Positions 1-11,770 of a stretch of DNA of 64,000 bases are shown piece after piece. Position 1 is the stretch's first letter. Every line of letters starts with the position of its first letter. The stretch is taken from assembly GCF_030052815.1 (NCBI RefSeq), contig NC_079507.1, positions 14,592,141 through 14,656,140 of the forward strand, read 5' to 3'. The stretch comes from Hevea brasiliensis (Eukaryota; Streptophyta; Magnoliopsida; Malpighiales; Euphorbiaceae). Under the pieces are notes generated by a model that saw nothing but the letters and a program-made list of their open reading frames with translations, did not search any database and was not told where the DNA came from. The position numbers and the translations under genes were made by a program.

Positions 1-2
1 CA

Positions 3-740
3 TTAATGGTTGAGGACAAATGTTTTTTAGCTAATCTAGTGGTCCTAAAATTGATGGATTTTGATATCATTCTAGGGATGGATTGGCTCTCAGCCAATTA
101 CACTACTTTAGACTGTAGGAGTAAGGTGGTAAAGCTTAAGGGATAGGATGGGTCAGAGGTAGTGTTCCAAAGAGATCAAGTACCAGCTGTGAAGGGGATT
201 ATCTCCGCTATGCAAGCCAAGAGAATGCTCTAGAAGGGAGCTATTAAGAATAAAAGTGGACCAAGGTCAGTTCCTGTGGTAAGAGAGTTTCTAGATGTTT
301 TTCCAAAAGAACTACCTGGGTTTCCATTTGAGAGGGAGATAAATTTGGAAAGAAATTGATCTAATGCCTAGTACTAAACCCATATCCATCCCTTCTTACA
401 AGATGGCTCCTGCAAAGTTGAAAGAGTTAAAAGAATAGTTACAGGATTTAGTAGATAAGGGATTGATCAGATTAACTCTCATTGGGGTGCCCTAGTGTTG
501 TTTGTGAAGAAGAATAATGGATCCCTAAATTGTGCATAAATTATAGACAATTAAACAAAGGAACCACAAAGACTAAATACTTTCTACCTTGTATTAATGA
601 TTTGTTTGATCGACTAGCCAGAGCTAGTTGTTTTTCTAAGATAGACTTGAGATTCAGATACCACCAGTTGAGGATTAAGGAGTTAGACATTATAAAGACT
701 GCCTTCTAGACTAGATATAGGCATTGTGAGTTTCTTATAA
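3..740 (+). pseudogene. Gypsy pol remnant: protease C-terminus to start of reverse transcriptase
   Basis: The third frame reads MDFDIILGMDWLSANYTTLD, the conserved segment that closes the aspartic protease of plant gypsy elements. VPVVREFLDVFPKELPG, the usual linker into reverse transcriptase, follows. The reading frame is broken by several TAG stops and by frameshifts around 350 and 480. RT blocks with KITNYRQLN-like and [18 protein letters not shown] wording lie between 520 and 690. The last codons read EFLIM, so the next insertion cuts just before the MPFGLTN motif. The catalytic end of the protease lies left of the window. This is a dead fragment with no function of its own. Confidence 0.85.
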
Positions 741-932
741 TGTAACACCCCTCACCCGACTACAGTATAGCCGAGCAAGGCATGCTACAATCGGTGCTGG
801 AGCACCCTAACTTATCTTACTTTATTTTTTCTAAATAATTTTGAATTCATTTAATTTAATATCAATTATTTTTTGACAAAGAAACCAGCGGAGTTTCCCC
901 TATTTTATTATCGTTTGGCGTATTTCAATATT
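741..932 (-). repeat. Left arm of terminal inverted repeat
   Basis: It begins TGTAACACCCCTCACCCGA and runs to about 932. The arm at 8088-8279 is its reverse complement with only a handful of substitutions. Beyond TTTCAATATT the two diverge abruptly: the left arm continues as normal LTR, while the right arm meets the body near TTTTTAAT. Confidence 0.9.
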
Positions 933-1452
933 CACCTGTTTGAAATTCAACAATATTTCCAAAATAAAATCTTATCCATGCTAATCATAATTATCTCATC
1001 AATCATTCTCATATTTCAAATCTCATCCATACATTTCAATTTCATAATCATTTCCATACATTTCCATTCATACTCAATTCATATGTAAACATTCTCAAAT
1101 TACATAAGCAAAATTTTCAAATTTCCTTAATTTACATAATTTACAAAATAATTACAAAATTTCATAATTTACATGATATATAAATTAATTACATATGAAA
1201 AAGCTAATTAATTAATTTACATCGCATTCCTATTAATTACCTGCTCATAATATACATTACAATACAATATCTAACCATTTTATACAAAATATAAAATATA
1301 ATCTATATGGGCCCTATCTACATGCATTGCTGAGGAGGTGACAACCTTGAATACTTCAGACACTTCTACAGATCAGAACTCTAAAATTTCTGTTTAATAT
1401 TTTTATATAGGCTTTACCTTCAGTACCTGCGTGAGAAAACAATTCCATCGCG

Positions 1453-1470
1453 CTAAGCATTGCTGCTTAG
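1453..1470 (-). other. LTR hairpin, CTAAGCA/TGCTTAG class
   Basis: A perfect 7-bp stem with loop TTGC. The same stem recurs at 9106-9123, 14286-14303, 37763-37780, 52711-52728, 56432-56449 and 63177-63194, always close to a CGCAGGTACTG-like string on the LTR sense strand. Confidence 0.7.
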
Positions 1471-2147
1471 TGGTGCAATAATATAACAAGGAAATAATAT
1501 ACAAATAAAGATAGAAATAAAACATAATTCAAATAATAAAGATTTATTTATACTTCACATGCGGTTTCTAAAATTTAATTTGTTTTATCCTAATTTAGTC
1601 TTCTTTGGAAATGTTTATTTTGCCAATGTACAGTAATAATGTACATAGAAAAAATGATCTAAAAATAATAAATTTATGCTTATATTATTATGTAAGCCAC
1701 ATTTGCAATATTTATGTATGTTATAATTTTCTTTGCTAATCTTTTAGCATTTTCTCAATACTTTCGAGATTGTCTCAGATTATTTCATAATAAGTAAATT
1801 TTAATATCGGTCCAGTTCATTTCGATTCTTTCTAATAGATAACTATTCTAATTTATTTTAGGTCATCTTACTCATTTATTTAATTTCTAATATTTTTAAT
1901 TACTAATATTCTTAACTTATTTCAATAAATTTCACTGCCCAAGTAACCTATGAAAGGCTGACTAAACTAGATAACGGGTCGTTGGCACTGGACACCGCGA
2001 TGCCTCGGGCCGTCATACCATGGGACGCAGAACGTCAACCATATATGCAGTCAGTATGGCTAAAAAGCCATGATAACACAGAATTGGGCATAAAAGTCAT
2101 GAATGTTGGCATAATGCCATGAATACGGGCATAAGGCCATGAGTACG

Positions 2148-5100
2148 TGTAACACCCCTAAGTTCGGTAGTGCGTTCTGCTGCTCCAGTGACCAGTGTTG
2201 TCCGGACAGCTAGGATGCCTAGAACCACACTTCAATGAGAGTGAGGAGACATAAAATAATGAAATAAAAGAAAAGAAAGTACAAGAAAAACAAAGGAAAA
2301 ATGATTTCAAAGAAATGTGATCAAGTTAAACGAGCCGGGAAACCTAACGATGGGTGACCGCACTGGGAAGTCACGGCGTAGACCGTTGATCGGATCATGG
2401 AAACCCTGGAAAACATTTTTAGGACTTAAATAGACCCTTGTTGAAGAATAAATATCATTAGAAAGATCAAAGAAAAATTAAATAATTAGTACAAAGAAAA
2501 GTTAGAAATCGAAAAACAGACAAAACCAGTATCACGAAAAATCGAACGAATCGGCATTATGGTCATTTGACGTCCCGAAGTGTCTTTTGACCTAAATGTC
2601 CATTAAAAATAAATAATATTACACTTAGAAAATAAAAAAAAAATTAATTTGGTGGTACCTAAAGTAAATAGCTAAAATCAAGGGTTTAATGTGGGATTAA
2701 ATGAAAGTTTAGCTTAAAATATGATTAAAATTGTGAGTGGACCACTAATGCATAAAATAAACATATAATAGGGCAGCTGTAACTCCACTAAATCAGCTGA
2801 ACTTCATCTTCCTCAAAGTGATCTCAACATTGCCGTGAATGAAGGTGAGAGGAAAAACCATGGCCATTTCTCATGCAAGCTCTCTTAACTCTCCATTTTC
2901 AACTCCAATCTCTTAAGTTCCTTCATGAAACTTTGTCTACTCATCACAAGGAAGAGTTTGATACTAAATTTGAGAAGTTTAAGCAAGGTTTAACAAACTC
3001 CAAGCATAAGGTAAGTTCATAATTTTGAAGATAGCTTTGTTAAGTTTTGTGTGCATGTTATGGGTGTTGGTTTTGTGAAGGAAATTTTGAAGTTTAAATA
3101 GTTATTGAGATAGCCATTTTTGGACAGCCATGGGGTCACACATTTGATGATTTATTATGCATATAATTGATGAGAAATAATGTTGATCATGGTAAATTAA
3201 TAATCTAGTGAATTATTTCATGTTTATATGGTGATTTATGCAATTGGATGGGAATTGGTAACTTGGACAGCACTTTGATGTTGAAGGACAAATTTGGGCA
3301 GCCTTGGGGACACTTGAATAAATGTGTATATTCATGGGAGTGTTGGCAGAATTGTGGCATTAAGGAATGAAGGATATGTGTATGAAATTATTGTGTAAAG
3401 TGTATGTGAGAATTAGTGGTGTTTAGGTGTGTATGTAATGGTATTGAGATATTGTAAATGTGAATTATATTTGGTGTGTTGAGGGTAATGGTAATCTGCC
3501 CAAAATAATGTTAATGTAAAGTAGATTATACTGTGGTTAATGCACCAAAACAGATTGGTAGGGAAGTGAACCAAATTGCAAGGTATATGTGTGTTTGAAG
3601 TGGGGTGTGAAATGCATATTGAGGGCAGTGTACATTTTAGCCTATAACCTTGAATGTGTAACCTCAATTGGTATGAGACCAATTTGAGGTGAAACTAGGC
3701 ACAAAATGTGCCAACTTTCATTGAGAAACCATGCCAAAATTCTGCTTGCAAGGTGACCTAAAAAAATGACCAATTCGGATTAGGTGCAATTAGGACCTGA
3801 AAAATGACCAATTGGGCAGCAGTGAGTGTTTAGGCCATAACTCACTCAAACCAGGTCCAATTGACCTGAAATTTTGACCAAGAATAGTTAAGACCCATAC
3901 CTACAAGTCTTATGAAGACACCAAAGCCCAGAAATAACCATAAGCAAGTCAAACAGCTTGCACAAGCTCGGGTCCAAAAACTGGCCGAACCAGAATTGAC
4001 CAATTTGACCTAAAATTGACCTAAAATGGTACCACTTGACCAGCAATAGTGTAATGACCATAACTTGGTCTACTTAACTCGGATTGACCTGAAATTTTGC
4101 ACCGCGTGCAATAAGACCTAGATCTACAAGTTTGTAGTTTCGACCGAGACCCGAAAACCGAGGGAACTAGATCGTCCAGTTAGGTCAAACCAGTGTTCCG
4201 GAATCCAGCAATTTGCATTAAAATGCACTAAGCAAGGAAATGACTTTGGTAAAACATACCAAACCTAAAACCCTATCAAATGTGACATATTAACGACACT
4301 AAAACCTAATTTACCTAAAACGCAACGAGGGTCGGTATATTAGGTGATTAAGTGAATAATTGAGTTCAGTGCATTATTTACCAAACACCATCGATAGAGA
4401 CAGTTTAAATTAGTACTGAAACACTTCAAATTGTGTTTCTCGATACCAAAGACTCAGAAAAGGGAAGGAAACACTGAGTCCAGATCGAGGGGATCATCGA
4501 GGTTTGTGCACAACAACTGCTTTCTTTTGAATTATTTTCAATGGAAATAAATATTGACTATTTGCATATCATTGTTTTAAATTGTGGAAATGTGTTTGGT
4601 GGACACTTATTGATTGAAAAACATTGTGAATGGTTTGAAACTGTGAAAAATTGTTTGAATGGTATTTGATGGATACTTATTGATTGAAAAGCATCAGAAA
4701 TGGTTTTGTGGAATTTGTAGTGAATTACTAATTTTTTTGCCATTTTGTGAATGTTATTATAAGTTTGGATATTTATTTGATTCTTACGGATCATTTGAAT
4801 AAAATGTTTGGAATTGTTTTGACTCACAATTGGCATGACATCGATAATATGTCCCTCCTCCATTAATGGGGTGAGTGTGATTATTCCTCCCTCTTTGACT
4901 TATTAGTCCGGGTGAGTATGATTATGTTCCTCCCTCTTTGACTTCCCACCGAGGTGAGTATGGATGAGTTCTCATTATATAGCTAGCTTCCTCCCTCATT
5001 GATTTCGATTATTGGGGTGAGCATGTCTTGTCGTGGTGTACAACACGGCATATATGGAAAAATTGTGTCATGGCCTAAATTGTGTTATAGATTGGCACCA

Positions 5101-5973
5101 CTGTATTCTTGATTATTTGATCGAATTGTGTTATTATGTATTGTGAGATTGTGAAATTGATTTAAACTCTTATTGACATATACTGCTATTGAATTCAACC
5201 ATGATCTGACTAATTGAAAATTATTGTGATAGTAACAAATGGAGTTTAAATTCTTGTTGACATTTATTGTCTTGAATTTAACTATGGTTTTAAGTATCCA
5301 CTATAGATATGATTTATGAATTGTGATTTAAAATATGTATTTGGTAAATGTTGTTCACCATCGAGACATTGTCTCGTGATAGCTTTTATTGTCGCCGCAG
5401 TAGAGACAGACAGGCAGTGAGGTCGCTAGTATCGCCAGCGAGAGATTTTTGGGTATAGTGAGTATACCACATGTGGCATTTTGTACTGTAATGTATATTT
5501 TGTTCTTGGTTTTGAGCAGTTGTAAATTTAAGTTGTACAGTAAAGTTGTAAAATAATTATGAGTTATTTGGCTTGTAAAAATTGTGTTATATCTTTGTAT
5601 CTTAGTCTTTGAAAATCACTTTGGATTTGACTTGAGAAATGTGTTGTGTTGATAAAAATGTTGGAGTTGAGATTTGAAAAAATATTGAAGTGCTTTTTAC
5701 AGGTTTTCTGAAGAACTGTTTTGTCCAAAATACAAATGGCACCTTGCCAAAATTTTTACAGATATTCCAAATAAATCAAATGAGTTAGTTGTTTCACTTC
5801 AGTTCACCAAAGTCTTTCACACCTGTAAATAGTGCTCACCACTGTAAAAGAAGTAAGAAAAGTTTTTAAAATCCCTTGTAGTGTATTTAATGGATTATCA
5901 GTAGACGGAGTTGGTAATTCATTAGGTATACTACGGGATCATGTTATGCCTTACAGAGGGGTAGGGTGTGACA
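2148..5973 (+). repeat. Solo LTR, second gypsy LTR family (B-like), plus orientation
   Basis: It starts TGTAACACCCCTAAGTTC and ends GGGGTAGGGTGTGACA, flanked by GTACG at 2143-2147 and 5974-5978. It is 3826 bp long with no internal region, so it is a solo LTR left by LTR-LTR recombination. It shares its start with the LTR at 29428-33424 read on the minus strand. It landed in the 20-bp repeat array of the fold-back LTR. Inside are diverged copies of the shared ~200-bp unit (about 3700-4150) and a hairpin at 5362-5376. Confidence 0.9.
5362..5376 (+). other. LTR hairpin, variant stem CGAGAC/GTCTCG
   Basis: CGAGAC, loop ATT, GTCTCG lies between CACCA on the left and TGATAGC on the right. It holds the place where related LTRs have CTGAGT/ACTCAG, but both stem sides have changed together. 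Confidence 0.6.
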
Positions 5974-8087
5974 GTACGGGCACAAAGCCATAATTACAGG
6001 CATAAAGCCTTTCGCAGTACTGCTAAAACAATACCCTATTGGTATGCCAATCTATCCAATCTGACACACGTGTCTAAGCAATACAAGGGCACATAATATC
6101 ATTAAATATTAATATATTGTGTTTTATGACTTCATTATTTCATGATAAATTTCAATTATAATTCATACATTCATTTGATCATTTATATGATCACAATTCA
6201 TATCAATTATCCTTTTATACCATTGTACTAAAAAAACTTCTCCTTTCTACAATAATGAGAACTAATGTCTCATTCATACATTAATGTGGTTCATTTATTC
6301 ATTCATTATGTTATTCATATTGATCACAATTCTAAACAATGGTTCACATGTACCATTGTATTCAAAACATTTTTCCTTTCTCATTTATACATTCAAGAAT
6401 CTACTTATGTAATTACAAATTTTATATTTCAAGTTGAATTACTAATATTTTATGAATTCCATTTGTGATGGGCATATAAGCCTTAACTATCTATTCACAT
6501 CAATTAGGTGACTTATTTTTCATGTTTCAAGTAATCTATGAACATTTCATGGGTTTCAAATTTATGGCCTTAATTTCTTTTTAACAATTTTGACTAGGAT
6601 GCATAGTCCACATTTGTCATACAATTCTAAGTATTTAGGCTTAGAATTGGTTCTAGGTCTTCATCTTAACTTACTAATCATTTTGATTACTATTCACCTT
6701 ACTAGTCAACCAAAATGTTGACTTTTTCATACTTAATGGATATATTAATTCTAATTACACCAAGATCCCACATTTTGAGTTTTACATTTGCTAGTATTAA
6801 TTGCCAATTGCAATTTAAAGTCCCCTACATGCATTTCTAAATTTTCAGTTTCTATTACCTAAGTTTACTGTTCCATTGGACAATTTTAGAGTGGAAACTG
6901 GGCTAACCTTTCTTCATCAAAGTTGTTCCTTATTGTGTCTTCCTTAATTCCCTTTTTGAATCACTCTATTTGGAGTTTTTTAGCTCAAGTTATGGTCATT
7001 TTACCATAACTGGCCGGAGTGACCTGTACCCAGATTTTCTAGGCAATTTGGTTCTGCCAGATTTGGTGACCTAAGTTTGGTTGGCAATTTGACTAGGTTA
7101 TGGTCAGAATTTGGATTTGTGTTCTTCATGAAAGTTTTAGGTCTATGTCTCACCTTTATGCTGGTAAAATTTCAGGTCAATTTGACCTTTCTACTCTGAG
7201 TTATGACCAAATGACTAAACACTATTTATTTGGTCATTTTGCCCAGGCAGACTGCAGGTCACCCGAATTAGGGCAATTTTTAGGTCAACTTGGCTTGGTT
7301 TTCTAGGCAGGCTTTCTTCACCAAAATTGTGCCATTATGTGTCTAGTTTCATGTCCAATTGGATTTCAACCAATTGGAGTAACATAGCTCCAGTTATGAC
7401 CCTAGGAATACACTGGACTTAAGTCAAGTATTCTGGCACAATGGGGGCAGCATACCACTTTCAATTTCAAGGCCACAATTACTTTTAATTTAGGGTCAAA
7501 CTTCATCAAATGGTCACTAATTGACCATTAGAACTCTAATTAACCATTCAAGCACAATATCTCCAATTTTCATACTAACCCTAATTGATCAAATCTCATT
7601 CTCATACAAACTCAAAAAGATTCAACTCCATTCAACTCCAATTCATATGTATACATTAATTGACATTAATATACAAACTTAATTGAAATTAAACCATCAA
7701 AACCCTAACCCTCTCTTGGCTGCCACAATTCATACATACTCTTATATAAGTGTTTTATTCAATTTCTTAACAATTTCTCACTCACTTGAACTTCCTAACA
7801 TGGAATAAAAAGAAAAATGTAAGAGTTAGCACTAACCTTTTTTTTTAGCAGAATTCTCTCAAGTTTACACTTCACTTTCTTGGCATTTCTTGGCTGCCAA
7901 ACACTCCTACAAGGTGTGGGGGTAATTTTTATTGAAGGGATCTAGGGTTTTTGGTGCAAAATAAGCAAGGTTTCTAAGCTTGGAAGCTTGAACTATGGTG
8001 GAAACCCTCTCCTCTCTCTCTCTACGTTTTGGCTGCCCAAAGGATGAAGATGGGAGTGCAGATTGGTATTTCATTTTGTCTCTTTTT

Positions 8088-8279
8088 AATATTGAAATAC
8101 GCCAAACGATAATAAAATAGGAGAAACTCCGCTGGTTTCTCCGTCAAAAAATAATTGATATTAAATTAAATGAATTCAAAATTATTTAGAAAAAATAAAG
8201 TAAGATAAGTTAGGGTGCTCCAGCACTGATTGTAGCATGCCTTGCTCGGCTACACTGTATTCGGGTGAGGGGTGTTACA
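8088..8279 (+). repeat. Right arm of terminal inverted repeat
   Basis: It ends TCGGGTGAGGGGTGTTACA and is the reverse complement of 741-932. In intact copies such as 37121-41159 this place holds the LTR start region instead. The junction with the LTR body lies at about 8085-8092 and may have used short homology (TTTTTAAT, AATATT). Confidence 0.9.
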
Positions 8280-8524
8280 TATAATGCCATTTGGGTTAAC
8301 TAATATCCCAACTACATTCATGGAAATCATGAATAGGGTATTTAGACCTTATCTGGATCACTTTACGATTATCTTCATTGATGAGATATTAGTGTATTCC
8401 TGAAGTCTCGAAGAACATGCACAATATCTAAGAGCAGTCCTTCAGACCCTAAGAGAACATTAGTTGTATGCCAAGTTTTCATAAAGTGAGTTTTGGCTTA
8501 AGAGTATATCTTTCTTAGGGCATG
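8280..8524 (+). pseudogene. Gypsy pol remnant: reverse transcriptase catalytic core
   Basis: This piece continues the host pol directly from position 740. It reads [20 protein letters not shown], then [20 protein letters not shown]. The catalytic YxDD-type box, normally FIDD in these elements, is FIDE here, so one of the two metal-binding aspartates is lost. Stops follow after LVYS and before LYAKF. The segment ends in SISFLGH, where the 8525-22735 element was inserted; reading resumes at 22741 with the matching linker. It is non-functional. Confidence 0.88.
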
Positions 8525-11500
8525 TGTGACACCCCTTACTCGTCTACAGTGTAGCCGAGCAAGATATGCCACACACTGTGCCGGAGTACCAATTCATATT
8601 TCCATTACAATTTACCCTTTTTAATTAATTTATTTATAATTTTTGATTAATCTGAATTTTCTGCAAATTTTATTAAAAATCTAGCAGAGTGCAGACTATA
8701 AATTGGAAAAACAGTTATTCAGAATATGTTAAAAACACTTCCAATATAATCATAATTTCAATCTTAGTCAACCACGAATATATTTTCAACAAATTCTCAA
8801 ATGAATTCAATATCTCAAAATTCAATTCGTTTCTTATCATACTCAATTCAATAAGAAATGCTCAAATTTATTACTGAACATAGTTCATAGATAATTACAT
8901 CAAAAACATAATTACATGAGTTTATAATATACATTACAAAAGTTTACAAAATACAAAATACCAAAAGTAACCTAATGTCTACCAATGCACTGCAAATGTG
9001 AGGTGACTCTGGACTCTGTGTGCAGATCTGAAAGTTCGCCCGGTCTGAGGTCTGCTGGACTCCCCAGCTGTGTCTCCAGTACCTGCGTGTGATTAAAGCA
9101 ACGCGCTAAGCAATTCTGCTTAGTGGTGACAATATAAAATAAAATAACTAAAATAACATAAATATGCAGAATGTATATTTACATTTTAGGTAGACTTAAT
9201 TTCTGGCATTTATTGCAGTATTATTCGATTAAAATTTGATAAGATTTATTTTCATTGCCTGAGTAACCCATACTAGTCGACTGGACTGGATAAATGGGTA
9301 AACTGGCACTGGGTACCAAGCACCTCGGACCATCACACCATCGGTCACATTGTGTCTCCCGATGTGCAACAGAATAGCTAATAAGCTATAATAATTATCA
9401 GGGATTAAACCCAAGTATAACAACTCAATCAACATAGTCAAAGGCTATTATAACACAGAATGACATGTGAGGCCATAAAACATAGAATGGCATGAAGCCA
9501 TATGCAGTACTGCTAATAGAACCCTATTGGCATGCCAACCTATCCAAACCAATCTTGCTAGATATACTAGGGCATATTACACTTTTAGATTGTACAATTC
9601 TTGAAATTTAAAGTTAGGTGTTACTATTCATTTCATTAGTCAATAAAAATGTTGACTTTTGCATAGAAAATAGGCACATTGGTTTTAATACTCCCAACAT
9701 ACCACATTTTGCATTCTAAAATTGTTGGTATTGGTTGCCAATACCATTTCTAAGCTTAATGTTAGTTGTTCAAAATTTTCAGATTTCAAGCCTTGTATTT
9801 ACTGTTCCATTAGTCATTTTTGTAGTGGGAATTTGGCAAAGTGGTCAACATGAAAGTTGTTCCTTATTATGTCTAGTTATATTTATTTTTTTGAATCACT
9901 CCAGTTTGAGTTTTGTAGCTCAATTTATGGCCTAATTACCATGACTGGCCAGATTGCCAACTTCCCAGATTTTCTGGACGGACTAAATCTATAGTGTTTT
10001 TTGTAGTGATTGCAGGTCACCTTTTGAACATGTTATAGTCAAAATTTGGGTTAGGTTTCTTCATAAAAGTTGTAGCTCTATGTCTCGACTATTTTCTGGT
10101 AAAAGTTTAGGTCAATTGGACCTTTCTACACTAGGTTGTGACTAAATGAATAAATACTATTCATTTAGTCATTTTGCCCAAACAGAATGCAGGTCACCCG
10201 GATTAGGGCAATCTTTAGGTCAACTTGGTTTGATTTTCTGGGCATAGTTTCTTCACCAAAGTTGTGCCATTATACGTTTAGTTTCATGTCCAATTGGCCT
10301 TGCACTAATTGAACCTCTACAACTCCAGTTATTGCTGCCCAAACCTGCTGACTCATGCCCAGTCTTGCAGGTCACTAAGGGCAGCAACACTAACTTCAAT
10401 TCCCACTACACAAACCACTTCATTTCTTATTCACACATAACCAAATGGTCGCTAATTGATCATTAAAACTTACTTTCATCATTGCATGATCAAATCTCAA
10501 TTTTTGGGTCTAAACCCTAGCTCCACCATTCTAGATTTTTGCATTTACATGCACTTCACCTTCCTAATCAATATATTAGTATTAAGAGCAACTAGATTAC
10601 CATTTTAATTCAAGAAAATCTTCAAACCCTACCTATCCCAAAGCTACCAAAATTTTAAGAAAAGCTTACACATGGTATATTTTTAATTTTCATACAAATT
10701 TACTTTCCACTCCACTCCTTTAACATGAATCAAAAGAGGAAGAGTGAGCTTAGTCACTAACCTTTAATGAAGTAAATTCCAAGCTTATCAAAGCTCCTCC
10801 TCTCTATTTCCTTTTGCTATCTTTAGCTTACCCAAGATGTATGAGCAATTTTTTGTGAAGACAAAGTTGAGTTTCAAGGTAATTTAGTGGGTTATTTCAA
10901 GCTTTCTTAAGCTTCCATGGAGGTTTGGAGTAAGGGAGAGATTTCGGCCAACGGAAGGAAGAAGAAGCATCTAGTTTTTTATTCTTTTCTTTTTCTTCCC
11001 ATTAAGTCTTTTTAACTGAATTAATGCCATGTGTCAACATTTGATTGGGTGGGAGGATTTTAATGACATCATAATAATGTCATAATTCTAATTTATTTTA
11101 TTTTCTTTCCCTTTCTCTTGCTATTCATTTTTAAATAATTTTTTATCAATATTTATTCATATTTTATATCATATAATTTACTTACATAAATGGAAAAGTT
11201 GGTAAAAAATAATCTCTGAAGACGAAATGACCAAAATGCCCTCCGTTTAGCTTAACGAGTTAAAATTGTGTACTAATTAAAAAATTTTTCTAAGCCTTTT
11301 CTTGGCATTCTAATGCCATAGAATCCTCAATGACTCTTCTCTAGAGTCCCAAAAATTATTTTATGAATTTTCTCCTGGGTTTAGGGCTCCTATTTGCGAG
11401 GACCGCAACTTCCCACTGGATTACCTATTGTTAGGGCACCGGCTCATTTAACTTAGTTGAATTTTATTTCTAAAATTTTTTTCCTATATTTTTCTTTTTA

Positions 11501-11625
11501 TTATTTGAGTTAATTATGGTTCCTCACTTTAGTTTCAATATTTTTCCAGATGTTCTAGCTGTCCAGACCGACACCGGTCATCGGAATAGTAGAATGTACA
11601 GAATTGCTACAGTGAGGGTGTTACA
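8525..11625 (-). repeat. 3' LTR of the 8525-22735 element
   Basis: Written on the plus strand it begins TGTGACACCCCTTACTCG and ends GTGAGGGTGTTACA. It contains the hairpin at 9106-9123 and degenerate ~200-bp units between about 9860 and 10330. No convincing ORF is present. Confidence 0.95.
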
Positions 11626-11638
11626 ACTCTTCCCCTCT
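11626..11638 (-). other. Polypurine tract
   Basis: On the minus strand AGAGGGGAAGAGT lies directly upstream of the 3' LTR, the expected place for plus-strand DNA priming. Confidence 0.85.
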
Positions 11639-11770
11639 AATTTAAATTTCGTCCTCAAAATTTACCTGATGCAAATAGTTGAGGGAACCGTTGCCTCATC
11701 GTCTCTTCACTTTCCCAAGTTTCCTCCTCGGTGTTGTGGTGCCTCCAAAGCACTTTCACCAGTGGAATCT
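11639..11770 (-). pseudogene. Chromodomain C-terminal half and pol stop of the 8525-22735 element
   Basis: Read from 11770 downwards this gives IPLVKVLWRHHNTEEETWE, then SEETMRQRFPQLFASGKF and a stop, which is the typical end of a plant chromovirus integrase chromodomain. The N-terminal half (REIKELRNKQI) ends at 14953 on the far side of the nested solo LTR. Joining the halves across one copy of AATCT restores a continuous reading. In intact relatives this domain is thought to steer integration to heterochromatin. Confidence 0.88.

Larger units (their letters stand above)
741..8279 (-). mobile_element. Fold-back LTR (4-kb LTR family) with inverted termini
   Basis: This insertion is flanked by TATAA at 736-740 and 8280-8284, and the host RT reading continues across the two sites. 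The body (741-2147 plus 5979-about 8088) matches the minus-oriented LTRs at 37121 and 57185. It should end in about 585 bp of LTR start finishing GAGGGTGTTACA. Instead the last 192 bp are an inverted copy of positions 741-932, so both outer ends are the LTR 3' end. A second LTR (2148-5973) is nested inside. Without it the element is about 3.7 kb. There is no coding capacity. Confidence 0.85.
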
